NCBI RefSeq assembly: GCF_018139145.2 | Contig: NW_026114301.1 | Location: 124,001-188,000 of the forward strand | DNA length: 64,000 bases | DNA from: Gymnogyps californianus | Lineage: Eukaryota; Chordata; Aves; Accipitriformes; Cathartidae | Reading direction: 5' to 3' | In this document: positions 46,535 through 59,770 of the stretch, piece by piece | How positions within the stretch are numbered: position 1 is the stretch's first letter | Layout: every line of letters starts with the position of its first letter | Notes under the pieces: model-generated | What the model was told of the DNA's origin: nothing | What the model saw: the letters and a program-made list of their open reading frames with translations, nothing else | Databases searched by the model: none | Program-made: the position numbers and the translations under genes

Positions 46535-47945
46535 ACAGAATTACAGAATGGTTGAGGTTGGAAGGGACCTCTGGAGGTCATCTGGTCCAACCTCCCCGCT
46601 AAAACAGGGCCACCTAGAGTCGGTTGCCCAGGATCATGTACAGATGACTTTTGAATATCTCCAAGGAGGGAGACTCCACAACCTCCCTGGGAAACCTGTT
46701 CCAGGGCTCAGTCACCCTCACTGTAAAAAAGAGTTTCCTGATATTCATATGGAACCTCCTGTGTTTCAGTTTGTGCCCATTGCCTCTTGTCCTGTCACTG
46801 GGCACCACTGAAAAGAGCCTGGGTCCATCCTCTATGTACCCTCCCTTCAGGTGTTTATATACATTGATAAGATCTCCCTAGAGCCTTCTCTTCTCTAGGC
46901 TGAACAGTCCCAGCTCTCTCAGGCTTTCCTCATAGGAGAGATACTCCAGCCCCTTCATCATCTTTTGTGGCCTTTCACTGGACTCTCTCCAGTATGTCCA
47001 TGTCTCTCCTGTACTGGGGAGCCCAGAACTGGATAACAGGACTCCAGGTGTAGCCTCACCAGTGCTGAGCAGAGGTGAAAGGATCACCTCCCTTGACCTG
47101 CTGGCAACACTCCTAAGGCAGCCCAGGACACCATTAGCCTTCTTTGGCACAAGGGCACATTGCTGGCTCATGTTCAACTTGGTGTCCACCAGGACCCTCA
47201 GGACCTTTTCTGCAAAGCTGCTTCCCAGCTGGGCAGCCCCCAGCATGTACTGGTGCCTGGGGTTGTTCCTCCCCAAGTGCAGGACTTTGCACTTCCCCTT
47301 GTTGAACTGCATGAAGTTCCTGTCAGCCCATTTCTCCAGCCTGTCGAGGACCCTCTGGATGGCAGCATGACCCTCTGATGTATCAACCACTCCTCCCAGT
47401 TTTGTGTTATCTGAAAACTTGCTAAGGGTACACTGTGCCCCATCATCCAGATCATTAATGAAAATGTTGAACAGTGTCGACCTCTGGGGTACACCGCTAG
47501 TTACTAGCCTCCAACTAGACTTCGTGCCACTGATCACCAACCTCTGGGCCCAGCTGTTCAGCCATTTTTCAGTCCACCTCACTGTCTGCTCCTCCAGCCC
47601 ATACATCAACAGCTTCTCTATGAAGATCTTATGGGAGACAGTGTCAAAAGCTTTACTGAAGTCCAGGTGGACAATATCCACCACTCTCCCCTCATCTACC
47701 AGACCAGTCATTTCATCATAGAAGTTTATCAAGTTGGTCAAGCATGACTTCCCCTTGGTGAATCCATGCTGACTACTCCTGATCACCTTCTTGTCCTTCA
47801 TGTGCCTGGAAATGGTTTCCAGGATTAGCTGCTCCATCACCTTCCCAGGAATCGAGGTGATGCTGACTGGCCTGTAGTTCCCTGGGTCCTCCTTCTTGCT
47901 CTTCTTGAAGATAGGAGTGACATTTGCTTTCCTGAATACCAGCAT
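46535..47945 (-). mobile_element. 5'-truncated CR1 (CR1 no. 5), minus strand
   Basis: The minus-strand reading frame from 47945 is open for 355 codons. It covers RT ([42 protein letters not shown]) with the catalytic FADD changed to FSDN and a short deletion in SGVPQ. It ends in the CR1 3' UTR (GGTTGGAAGGGACC complement; start of the element's tail at about 46535). The tail is of the AATCACAGAATGG type, a different subfamily from the ATTCTATG-ended copies. Confidence 0.95.
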
Positions 47946-50900
47946 TTACCAGGAACATTTTGTTCCTGAATATCAGCGTTAGACCACAGTTATCGACAAC
48001 CTCCTGCATCTTTAGAGCACAAATTCATCATAAAAGCAGTTAATCTTTATTTCCACTACTAAAAAACCCCAACTGTGCTACAGTAACCTACTCTTGCAGT
48101 AAATGGCCTCATCATTCCAGCATCTGAAGTTGGATAACTAATTAAGATTGTATAATTAAACTTGGGATTTGATTGCAAATTGTGATTATTAGCATGTATC
48201 ACTGCGTGACCTTGACTTAGATTAAAAAAACACAGAGAAACATCTGAAGGTATAATTTAGAGACAGTTACCAAAATGCTGGTGGCTACAAGAGTGTTGAT
48301 TGAGTCTTGTGAATTCATGGTCTTTGTTTCCTCTATAGCTTTACTGTCATCTTTTATTGTTCTGTAAGTGTTTTTGAAATGTTGCATTAGAAGTCTCCCC
48401 CACTGAACGAGGTGCAAGAGCTGGCTCCCGTGTTGAAAAGCCCACTTGGAAATCTGGATGTGCTGACATCTGGAGAAACTGGGAGATATTTCCTTCTTCT
48501 AACAACTTTCTCATGATTTCTTGGAGGCATTCTAAAAATTACCCAGAAGCCAATGTTATAGGAAGCTGCTCAGAAAACCACATTTACTCAAAATACGACT
48601 GTGATCTCCTAGTGACTTGCCAGCAAGGACATAAAGAAAAATACTGTAACTGACCTGTGTTCAAAGTGTCATGTCTATTATCACTAGTATATGAACTGAT
48701 ACGACACCACAGTATCACAGTTATGAATACTGTATTTCCCTACTGATGATGATATTTGGGAAATAAGAAATAAGACACTCAAAAAATGGAGGATGAACTC
48801 CCTCAATCAGATAAATGTAACTGGAATGAAATTTTCTCAAAATGCCTATTGGGAAAGTAATCATTGACATTTTCATTTTCTTAGAATAGATATATCCAAT
48901 GGGTTGCAACAGCATAAGAAATAAGAGTTTTATCCAAATGTTTTAAAATTGTAATTCTACAAAAGTAGACTCTAGCCACATAGCTGCTTTAAAGGCCATG
49001 GGTTTGTGCTGTCTGTTTAGGTGAGTCATGCCAATACATAGAGTAGCAGTACAACAGATCTAGCTAAGATAGTTCTATAAAAACTTAGAAATGACAATAT
49101 GTCAGATGACAGACAGGCTTTCTTCTCAGCAGCTGCAAGACCTTCATGCTGATGCATTTATTCTCAAAAAGCTAAAGGCTGTCACTTTGGGGAAAATTCA
49201 GGCAGTTTTCCTACAGTTTATCGTTAAGGGAAATATACAGAGAATCCATGTGCAGAGTGATTCTTACAGCATGTGGATCAATACCATCTGGGATGCACAG
49301 ACAGCTGGGAGAAAAGAACACCTGTCAAAATTGTCTAGGTACATATCATTAAGGAGACCCACCTGTATTAAAGAAGAATCAAAATCTAATGCGCTAGGCT
49401 GAAGTCCCTACCAAACACAGGGGTTACTGGTTATTAACGTAACCCATAAACAAACCACACTTAGAGATTACCATGTTTATTGCACAGTAACAAACTCAAA
49501 TGTTACAGTATACACAGGGATTTCTTTAGTTTTAGATACAATTGGAATAAATCTTGTGACAATCTCTGACTTGTGGGATCTGTGATTTTCCCATGTCTGT
49601 TATTTCCTGCAGTATGTTGAAAGAGAAATGTATGTAGCAAAGTTGTCAAATACAATTTGACATTCCCAGAACAGAGGCCTTGAAAAGGAATGGCTTTTAG
49701 TGCTTTTGCTGCAAAAATAAACAAGACTAATTTTTGTATCACAGAAATATTTCTTTTTGTTTAGGGGCTAATCTCAAGCCTTTTTTGTTGCTTCAGTATT
49801 TCTTATTGCTTTATGTAAAATTTGCATTCATTGATAATGTTGGTTTACTCTGACTTTTATACTAAGCTCTGAACTAATTGCTCTCAATTAATCGGTTCCA
49901 CTCTTTGATAGCTTATTTATCAGATTGGGAAAGACGGATTTAATGGTGCTTGCTGGAAACAAGTTCTTTAATTGGAAACACAGGAGTGTTTAGCTCGCTT
50001 CATGCTCTAGCAGTTAAGGTCAAATTGGAAAAGCATTTTTCCCCCAACTGTTGTGTCCTTATTAGATTTACAAAGCAAGAAAAAACAAATGACAATGCCA
50101 ACTAGCACTATTGGTTCACACTATGAGAACTGTGAACTATCCCCATCAGTTCCAGTGCTGTTACATTCCTTTTGCTGTATCTTTGCTTCCCAAGTAGGTA
50201 AATGGCAAAATTTCTCTCAAAATGCATAGCTCTATGCCTGCCTTTATAGAATTATCCATTTCCACAAATAAGCCATATCAACAGAGAAGACATTATTTTT
50301 CTTGATTAAGCTCCCACATTTCTCTTTGGATGAAATAAAAGCAAATAAACTTTCCCTATTTGTTCTCAGAAGAACCTGCATCCCTTAAACATATGATAAC
50401 CAGGGTACCTGTGGCAGGCAGTCAGCAGCAATTAGGCTTGTTCTGAAAATGAATGGACTAGCATCAGAATGTCTATTCTGCTTAGAATTTCTACAGGCGG
50501 GCAACCTTACACAAGGAAAATTCCCTTGCTGTGGAAATACTTTTTAAAATTACCACTTGACATACAGCATAATTAACAAGGTTTGGGAATTTATATCAAC
50601 TAAGTAATTGAAAAGAATTAGCAGGAGATGTATACATTAATCTTCACCTGTTTAAATGTGCTTGATGAAATTAAAGGTTCTATTTCTACTTCATGCTTTG
50701 TTTCTGCAAACTTTTTCACCTATAGAATAAGAAAAACTATATTAAATACAACAATAGTTATGAGAAATGAAAAAGAAACTGCATCACAAAACCCAATTTT
50801 TACATCAATACATACTGAAGATTTTGTTATATATAAAACATCATAGTATTTATCAGAACAAGAAACTTTGAAAGTTTCTGATTTTAATGTCCATGAAACA

Positions 50901-51708
50901 GCAACAGGAAAAATCCATATCACAACTATAAATTCAGGCATCATTTAGCAATGCATATTTATTTGTAAATATGCATGCACTTAAATTCAAGTCTGCCTCA
51001 GTCAAGACATGCTACAATCAACAACTTCAATAAAATTACCTTTTTTTACTCTGAATTAAATCCAGATTATTTTTGGATTAAAGAGACAATGAGTAAGTGA
51101 AAAGAGAAATAGAAAGGTGAGCAGTGCTGATGTGTGTGGAGAAAGACAGTGTTACCAAAAGATAACAAGCATTTGCGATTTTGCTGTGGTACCCATGAGC
51201 ACAAGACCTTCTCCCCTTAATTCACCATGAAATCCTTCAACATACTCTTCAGAAAGAACATATGCAAGATTGCATTAAAGCCAAGAAAAGACAACACACA
51301 CACACACAAATGAATTATAATTAAGGCAGGGGACTAAAGTTTATTGCAGGAACAAAGCAGAAAGCTCACTGACCACCTTGCCACAACCTGCTTGAGGAAG
51401 ACCAGATGTCTCCTCCTCTGTTCACTTTTCTTAACTACTGCCAGACCAGCTCTTACAGCTTGCTTAGGCAGCCTTTATTGCAAGCATTCATTTGCTCCTG
51501 TGTACTTACCATGCAACACCCTTAAAGCAGAAACTCAAGAATTACTGCTCATTTAATTCAGTATCTTTCATGATTAAACCCCTGTAATTCATTTCACAGA
51601 GATTTCTTTTTCCATTCAAAATGTCCAGCAGTATACATACTATACTAAATGATACACACAAAGCCAAAAAAAACCCATTAAAGTTATTATGGTACACTTC
51701 AAAGTCAG
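47946..51708. other. AT-rich single-copy-looking DNA, no gene
   Basis: A short CA repeat lies at about 51294-51308. TTCCTGAATA-CAGC occurs twice near 47932 and 47972, at the 5' boundary of the CR1. The interval 49850-50040 has homeobox-like AATTA words in a low-repeat context. The open frames (for example 49091-49402) show no recognisable domain. Confidence 0.45.
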
Positions 51709-53379
51709 TGTACTGGGTCTGGCTAGGATGGAGTTAATTTTCTTCATAGCAGGTAGCATGGTTGTGGTGGGTTGACCCTGGCTGGACCCCAGGTGCCCTC
51801 CAAAGCTGCTCTATCACACCCCTCCTCAGCTGGACAGGGGAGAGAAAATATAATGAAAGGCTCATGAGTTGAGATAAGGACAGGGAGAGATCATTCACCA
51901 ATTACTGTCACGGGCAAAACAGACTCGACTTGGGGAAAAAATTTAATTTAATTTATTACCAGTCAAATCAGAGTAGGATAATGAGAAATAAAACCAAATC
52001 TTAAAAACACCTTCCCCCCACCCCTCCTTCTTCCCAGGCTTAACTTTACTCCCAATTTTCTACCTCCTCCCCCCGAGTGGCACAGGGGGATGGGGAATGG
52101 GGGTTGCAGTCAGTTCATCACATGTTCCTGCCACTCCTTCCTCCTCGGGAAGGACTCCTCACACTCTTCCCCTGCTCCAGCATGGGGTCCCTCCCACAGG
52201 AGACAGTCCCCCACGAACTTCTCCAACGTGAGTCCTTCCCATGGGCTACAGTTCTTCACAAACTGCTCCAGCATGGGTCCCTTCCACAGGGTGCAGTCCT
52301 TCAGGAACAGACTGCTCCAGCGTGGGTCCCCCATGGGGTCACAAGTTCTGCCAGCAAACCTGCTCCAGCATGGACTCCTCTCTCCACGGGTCCACAGGTC
52401 CTGCCAGGAGCCTGCTCCAGCACAGGCTTCCCATGGGGTCACAGCCTCCTTCAGGCATCCACCTGGTCTGGCATGGGTTCCTCCATGGGCTGCTGGGGAA
52501 TCTCTGCTCCAGCACCTGGAGCACCTCCTCCCCCTCTTTCTTCACTGACCTTGGTGTCTGCAGAGTTATTTCTCTCACATTTTCTCACTCCTCTCTCCAG
52601 CTGCAATTGCTGTTGCGCAGTAACTTTTTCCCCCTTCTTAAATATGTTATCACAGAGGCGCTACCACCATCGCTAATTGGCTCGGCCTTGGTCAGCAGCA
52701 GGTCTGTCTTGGAGCTGGCTGGCATTGGCTCTATTGGACATAGGGGAAGCTTCTAGCAGCTTCTCACAGAAGCCACCCTGTAGCCCCCTGCTACCAAAAC
52801 CTCGCCACACAAACCCAATACAATGGTACTGTGTTTTGGATTTATAACTAAAACAGTATTGACCATAACAAAAAAGTGTTTTGGCTATTGCTAAGCAGTA
52901 CTTGCACAGCATCCAGGTTTTCTTTTTTTTCTTTTTCCCACCCTGCCCCACCAGCAAGTAGGCTGGGGGTGTGCAAGAAGTTGGGAGGGGAAACAGCCGG
53001 GACAGCTGACTCCAACTGACCAAAGGGATATTCCATACCATATGATGTCATGTTCAGCAATAAAAGCTGGGGGAAGAAGAAGGAAAGGGAGATGTTTGGA
53101 GTTATGGCGTTTGTCTTCCCAAGTAACCATTACGTGTGATGGAGCCCTGCTTTCCTGGAAATGGCTAAACATCTGCCTGCCGATGGGAAGCAGTGAATGA
53201 ATTCCTTATTTTCCTTTGCTTGGGTGTGCCCCTTTGCTCCACTTGTTAAACTGTCTTTAGCTCAACCCAAGGGTTTTTCTCACTTTTACCCTTCTAATTC
53301 TCTTCCTCATCCCATTGCAAGGGGACTGAGCAAGCGACTGGGTGGAGGCTTAGCTGCTGGCTGAGGTCAACCCACCACA
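51709..53379 (+). mobile_element. A2 LTR split by a B LTR
   Basis: A2 pieces at 51709-51762 and 52828-53379 join into one LTR of about 606 bp. The start is TGTACTGGGTCTGGCTAGG. The end reads GGTCAACCCACCACA, closer to the B terminus than to the usual A2 terminus. No duplication was found around the A2 itself. Confidence 0.88.
51763..52822 (-). mobile_element. B solo LTR in A2 LTR, TSD ATGGT
   Basis: A 1060-bp B LTR on the minus strand. ATGGT at 51758-51762 and 52823-52827 is a perfect duplication within the A2 LTR, which orders B after this A2. The tandem block is shortened relative to the reference copy. Confidence 0.97.
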
Positions 53380-54446
53380 GTGAAGAAATGTCAGTTTAAG
53401 TTTATCAGTCAATCTTTAATTCAGTTTCCTTGTGTGTAAGGATTTATTTACTGCTGCTTACACGATCTCACACTTTTTCCCACAGAACCAGTTCTTCATC
53501 CAAAGCACAGAACAGATGGTATTCAGTTATACAGCACTTATTCAGTATTTTGTTTTCTCTCACCTCTGAATGTGGCCTGTGTCTTACATGCAAATTCAAA
53601 TCCTGCTATAAAGACAGAATTATTCATTTCCTCATGACCTTTCCCTCAGTCTGTCAGAGTCCAATACTATCTGACCAGGTTCTTTTACATATTCAACACA
53701 AGGAGAGTTTAATGTTTAATACCAAATTTACATATCTGAAGATATATGTTACACAGGATTTTGATTTAGCAGAGTGATACAGCAATGTACTGAAATCATA
53801 ATACAATCACAATATAGCAATTGCAATATACAGTTAGATCACAATAAAAACACAATTCCCATTACTTGTCTCTATACACTCACAACACTGGGCATCCCCA
53901 ATATGTGGGTTGGTCAGCTAATGCCCATTGCTGTTCATTTTGTTGGTTACTCAGTTTTTATACTCTATTGGGCTGAGCCACATATACACTTCCCCCATGC
54001 TTGTCTGGTTGGCTCAGGAAGACATTCACACTTTTTTGATTAACTCAGGGAAGATGATTTACACAACCAGTTGATCCAATCAACTGATATAGCCAGCTGG
54101 TCCACTCAACTAATGCAGCTGTTTATCTAAAATGAAGGCCACCCACTGGTCCACTTTGTGTTGAGATAAGTTCAGCTTTCTTTGCAACAGTTGTGGACAT
54201 TCTCTCCATTCTTCCCTGAGCTTCATGAGTGCATCCCCTGTGCCCATCTTCTCTGAGGCTTCTTCCACTGTAGGAGTTTGTTGATTGGTCACACAGCCCT
54301 TGTGTGGTTTATAAATGCTTTGATATTAACGAATCATCTTCACTCACTCAAATACTGCAGGCAAGAGAATATTATCAGATTGCATTCAAGCAATCATTTG
54401 GCACACCTAGGTCTAAACTACCTTCTAATTTCATGCTGTACATTAC
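53380..54446. other. No gene or repeat recognised
   Basis: AT-rich sequence; open frames such as 53430-53777 have no recognisable domain. Confidence 0.4.
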
Positions 54447-55419
54447 TGCACTGGGTTTTCTTGACAAGGTTTTGGTAGTGGGGGGGCTGCAGGGGTGGCT
54501 TATGTGAGAAGACATCAGGAGCTGCCCCCACGTTGGACAGAGCCAGTTTTAGCTGGCTCCAAAATGGACCCACCACTGGCTAAAGCTGAGCCAATCAGTA
54601 ATGCTGGTGGCACCTCTGTGATTACATATTTAAGAAAGGGGAAAAAAATGCTGTGCAGCAGCTGTGAGAGAAAGGAATGAGAAAAATGTGTGAGAAAACC
54701 CTGCAGACGCCAAGGTCAGTGAAGAAGGAGGGGGAGGAGGTGCTCCAGGCACTGGAGCAGAGATTCCCCTGCAGACAATGGAGAAGATCATGGTGAAGCA
54801 GTATGTCCCCCTGCAGCCCATGGAGGACCACGGTGGAGCAGATATCCACCCTGCAACCCGTGGAGGACCCCATACTGGAGCAGGTGGATGTGCTCTGAAG
54901 GAAGCTGCAGCCCATGGAGAGCCCACACAGGAGCAGGTTTTCTGGCAGGAACTGCAGCCCGTGGGGGATCCACGCTGGAGCAGTCTGTTCCTGAAGAACT
55001 GCAGCCCATGGGAAGGATCCACATTGGAGCAGTTCTTGAAGGACTGTATCCTGTGGGAGGGACCCCACAGTGGAGCAGGGGAAAAGCATGAGGAGGAAGG
55101 AGTGGCAGAGATGAAGTGTTATGAACTGACCGCAACCCCCATTCCCCATTCTGGGCTCGGGGGAGAAGGTAGAAGAGTTGGGAGTGAAGGAGTGAAGTTG
55201 AGCCTGGGAAGAAGTACGGGGGGTGGAAAGGTGGTTTTCGTGGTTGGTTTTTTTCTTTCTCACTGTCCTACTCTATTTTTATTTGTCAATAAATTAAATT
55301 AATTTCCCCAAGTCAAGTTTGGTTTTGCTTGTGATGGTAATTGGTGAGCAATTTCCCTCTCCTTATCATGACCCATGAGCATTTTCATCTTATTTTCTCC
55401 CCCTGTCCTGCTGAGGAGG

Positions 55420-56083
55420 TGTCGTGGTTTAACCCCAGTCAGCAACTCAGCACCACGCAGCCCTTTCCCCCTCCCCCTCCCAGTGGGGTGAGGAGGAGGA
55501 AAGCAAAGGAAAAAAAAGTAAAACTCATGGGTTGAGATAAGAACAGTTTAATAACTAAAGTAAAATATAATACTAACAATAGTAATAATGAAATCTAATA
55601 ATCATAGTAATGAAAAGGAATGCAACAAAAAAAAAAAAGGAAGGGGGGGGAGGAAAAAACCAGTGATGCACAATGCAATTGCTCACCACCCGCTGACCGA
55701 TGCCAGAGCTGTGATCCGCCTCCCGGCCAACTCCCCCAGTTTATATACTGGAAATTTGGGGATCGAACCCACAACCTTTTTGTGTTATTAGCACCACGCT
55801 CTAACCAACTGAGCTAACCACTGGGCATGACATTCCATGGTATGGAATACCCCTTTGGCTAGTTCAGGTCAGCTGCCCCGGCTGTGCTCCCTCCAGCTTC
55901 TTGCACACCTGCTTTCTGGCAGAGCATGGGAAACTGAAAAGTCCTTGGCTTAAGATAAGCGCTACTTAGCAACAACTAAAACATCAGAGTGTTATCAACA
56001 TCATTCTCACACTAAATCCAAAACACAGCACTGTACCAGCTACTAAAAAGAAAGTTAACTCTGTCCCAGCCGAAACCAGGACA
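55420..56083 (-). mobile_element. 3' LTR of provirus 2 (A1 with tRNA insert)
   Basis: 664 bp, starts TGTCCTGG at 56083 and ends ACCACGACA at 55420 on the minus strand. It is nearly identical to the 5' LTR, including the whole tRNA-like insert. Confidence 0.97.
55752..55819 (-). tRNA. tRNA-Ile(AAT)-like sequence in 3' LTR U3
   Basis: Identical over all 68 bp to the copy at 62087-62154, with ACTGG on both sides (55747-55751 and 55820-55824). In the genomic RNA of the virus this U3 copy would lie near the 3' end, ahead of the polyadenylation signal. Confidence 0.92.
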
Positions 56084-56584
56084 ATATCCACCCCTTATTC
56101 TATACCATTTACGTTATGCCCAGATCCCACACTTTCTGATACATTTCCAATTAATCACCATCACCTTTCCTGTCTTTTAATATATACACACAGATATCAT
56201 TCCCGCGGTCTATGGGCCATCTCTATCAAATGTCTGTTGAGTTCATTCAGTCCATGACTTTGAGCTCCATCTATCGTAACAGTCTGTCTGGGCAGGAGGG
56301 ATGATGCGAAGTCTGCTCAGTCGGCAGAACAGGATTGGGCTTCGGTGTGATGTGGCAGGCAGGTGACATTGGGCGCAGCAGGAGGATGGTGTGTGGTGTC
56401 GGATTGTTGCATGCTGCAGTCAGTCCTGGTTCCATCACTACTGCACTTCCCTCAGTTTTGTCAAAGTTCATTCTTCATTAATCTAAGTAATTCTTACTGT
56501 AATACCATTAATATAGCACATAATTATAATAATGATGACATACAGTGGCAGGATTATATAGCAATTAATAGCATACATTTTAAT
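56084..56584 (-). other. Provirus 2 3' noncoding region with polypurine tract
   Basis: About 500 bp between the pol stop and the 3' LTR without an open frame of note, and no envelope gene. AGAATAAGGGGTGGA (minus strand, about 56089-56103), immediately before the LTR, is the likely polypurine tract that primes plus-strand DNA synthesis. Confidence 0.75.
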
Positions 56585-59500
56585 CTATTGGCTGTTCTCA
56601 CCTAAAATCAAATCCCCTTGAGGCACACATCGGACTTCCCCATCCTTCCGCATCACCCACCAAGTGCACCCAGGCCCTTGAGCAAAAGCAATCCCAGGAA
56701 TGGGTTTGCCTTTGCCTGAGGCAGGAGTAACCCAGACTGTCTTTCCTAGCATAATCTTTATGTGCACTACAGGGACTTTATCCCCTTCTACAGTACGTAA
56801 AAGTTCTGATTGGGCAGGGCCAGCTCGATGGACAGATCCTCTAGTGTTGACTAACCAGGTGGCCTTTGCTAGATGTGTATCCCAATGTTTGAAAGTCCCA
56901 CCACCCATTGCTCTCAATGTAGTCTTTAACAATCCATTGTATCGCTCGATTTTCCTGGAGGCTGGTGCATGATAGGGGATGTGATACACCCACTCAATGC
57001 CGTGCTCTTTGGCCCAGGTGTCTATGAGATTGTTCCGGAAATGAGTCCCATTGTCTGACTCCATTCTTTCTGGGGTACCGTGTCGCCATAAGATTTGCTT
57101 CTCAAGGCCCAGGATAGTGTTCCGGGCAGTGGTATGGGGCATGGGATATGTTTCCAGCCAGCCGGTGGTTGCTTCCACCATTGTAAGCACATGGCGCTTA
57201 CCTTGACGGGTTTGTGGGAGTGTGATATAGTCAATCTGCCAGGCCTCCCCATATTTGTATTTCAGCCATCGTCCTCCATACCAAAGAGGCTTTAACCGCT
57301 TGGCTTGCTTGATTGCAGCGCATGTTTCATATTCATGGATAACCTGTGCGATAGTGTCCATGGTCAGGTCCACCCCTCGATCACGAGCCCATCTATATGT
57401 TGCATCTCTTCCCTGATGGCCTGAGGTGTCATGGGCCCACCGAGCTAAAAATAATTCACCCTTATGCTGCCAATCCAGATCCACCTGAGCTACTTCAATC
57501 CTAGCAGCCTTGTCTACCTGTTGATTGTTTTGATGTTCTTCAGTGGCCCGACTCTTAGGTACGTGGGCATCTACATGACGTACTTTCACAACCAGGTTCT
57601 CTAGCCGGGCAGCAATATCTTGCCACAATGCGGCAGCCCAGATGGGTTTACCTCTGTGTTGCCAGTTACTCCGCTTCCATTGCTGCACCCACCCCCACAG
57701 AGCATTTGCCACCATCCATGAGTCAGTATAGAGATAAAGTATTGGCCATTTTTCTCGTTCAGCAATGTCTAAAGCCAGCTGGATGGCTTTCACCTCTGCA
57801 AACTGACTCGATTCACCTTCTCCTTCAGCAGTTTCTGCAACTTGTCATATAGGACTCCATACAGCCGCCTTCCACCTCCGATGCTTTCCAACAATGCGAC
57901 AGGACCCATCAGTGAACAGGGCATATTGCCTCTCATTTTCTGGCAGTTTATTATACAGTGGGGCCTCTTCAGCACGCGTTACCTCCTCCTCTGGCGATAT
58001 TCCAACATCTTTGCCTTCTGGCCAGTCCGTGATCACTTCCAGAATTCCTGGGCGACTGGGATTTCCTATTCGACTTCGTTGTGTGATCAGTGCAACCCAC
58101 CTACTCCATGTAGCATCAGTTGCATGATGTGTAGAAGGGACCTTCCCTTTGAACATCCAGCCCAGCACCGGCAGTCGGGGTGCTAATAGGAGCTGTGTTT
58201 CAGTACCAACCACTTCTGAAGCAGCTCAAACTCCTTCATATGCTGCTAATATCTCCTTTTCATGTGGAGTATAGCGGGCCTCAGATCCTCGATATCCCCG
58301 ACTCCAAAACCCTAGAGGTCGACCTCGGGTCTCCCCAGGTGCTTTCTGCCAGAGACTCCAGGTAGGGCCATTCTCCCCGGCTGCGGTGTAGAGCACATTT
58401 TTAACATCTGGTCCTGCCCGGACTGGCCCAAGGGCTACTGCATGAACTATCTCCCGTTTAATCTGTTCAAAGGCTTGTTGTTGCTCAGGGCCCCATTTAA
58501 AATCGTTCTTCTTCTGGGTCACTTGATAGAGAGGGCTTACAATCATACTATAATTTGGAATATGCATTCTCCAAAAACCTACAACACCTAAGAAAGCTTG
58601 TGTTTCCTGTTTACTAGTTGGTGGAGACATAGCTGCTATTGTGTTGATCACATCCATTGGGATGTGACGACGTCCATCTTGCCATTTTATTCCTAAAAAC
58701 TGAATCTCCTGTGCAGGTCCCTTCACCTTACTCTGTTTTATGGCAAAACCAGCTTTCAGAAGGTTTTCCATTATTTTCTCCCCTTTCTCAAAAACTTCTT
58801 CTGCTGTGTTGCCCCATACAATGATGTCATCAATGTATTGCAGGTGTTCTGGAGCTCCACCTTTTTCCAGTGCATTTTGGATTAGTCCATGGCAAATGGT
58901 GGGGCTGTGTTTCCACCCCTGGGGCAGTCTATTCCAAGTGTACTGGACGCCCCTCCAAGTGAAAGCAAACTGTGGCCGGCACTCTGCTGCCAAAGGGATT
59001 GAGAAAAATGCATTAGCAATATCAATTGTGGTGTACCACTTGGCTGCCGTTGACTCCAGTTCATATTGAAGTTCTAGCATGTCTGGCACGGCAGCACTCA
59101 GCGGCGGTGTGACTTCATTCAGGCCACGATAGTCCACTGTTAGTCTCCATTCTCCATCAGACTTTCGCACTGGCCAAATGGGGCTGTTAAAGGGTGAGCG
59201 AGTCCTGCTGATCACTCCTTGGCTCTCCAGTCGACGAATCAGCTTATGGATGGGAATCAGGGAGTCTTGGTTGGTGCGATATTGCTGCCGGTGCACCCTT
59301 GTGGTAGCGATTGGCACCTGTTGTTCTTCGACCCTCAGCAACCCCACAACCGAAGGGTCCTCAGAGAGTCCGGGCAAGGTGGACAACTGTTCAATTCCCT
59401 CTGTCTCCAAGGCAGCTATACCAAAGGCCCACCGGTACCCCTTTGGGTCCTTGAAATACCCTCTCCTGAGATAATCTATGCCAAGAATGCATGGGGCCTC

Positions 59501-59770
59501 TGGGCCAGTCACAATGGGGTGTTTCTGCCACTCATTCCCAGTTAGGCTTATTTCAGCCTCCAATACAGTTAACTGTTGAGATCCCCCTGTCACCCCAGAA
59601 ATACAAATGGGTTCTACCCCTTTATAGCTTGATGGCATTAGAGTACACTGTGCACCGGTGTCCACTAGAGCCTTATACTCCTGTGGGTCTGATGTGCCAG
59701 GCCATCGGATCCACACAGTCCAGTAAACCCGGTTGTCCCTCTCCTCCGCCTGGCTGGAGTCAGGGCCCCT
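56585..59770 (-). pseudogene. pol: Provirus 2 pro-pol (protease, RT, RNase H, integrase), two stops
   Basis: In frame with gag across the TAG. Protease has LVDTGAQ. RT has DIANAFFSI, LPQGWKHSPTICH and YIDD (58826-58837). RNase H has LFTDGS and YTDSW. Integrase has HDTSGH with one zinc-ligand cysteine changed (HEYETC), then aspartates in QIDYI and ESDNGTHF and a glutamate in KIERYNG, with exactly 35 residues between the last two (DD35E). The C-terminal domain ends GENSQ at 56585. Breaks are TGA at 58226-58228 (also in provirus 1) and TGA near 57845. No dUTPase follows. The family is ERVL-like (class III). Confidence 0.95.

Noticed and set aside
46878..47945. 355-codon minus-strand frame as a possible domesticated RT
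   Set aside because: It matches ordinary CR1 RT, the catalytic FADD is changed to FSDN, motifs are deleted and a normal CR1 3' end follows; there is no sign of selection.
49091..49402. 103-codon frame as a small host gene
   Set aside because: No recognisable domain, no splice or promoter context, and frames of this length are expected in AT-poor patches by chance.
57022..57295. Opposite-strand frames within provirus 2 as antisense genes
   Set aside because: They are shadows of the pol frame and are not kept open in provirus 1.
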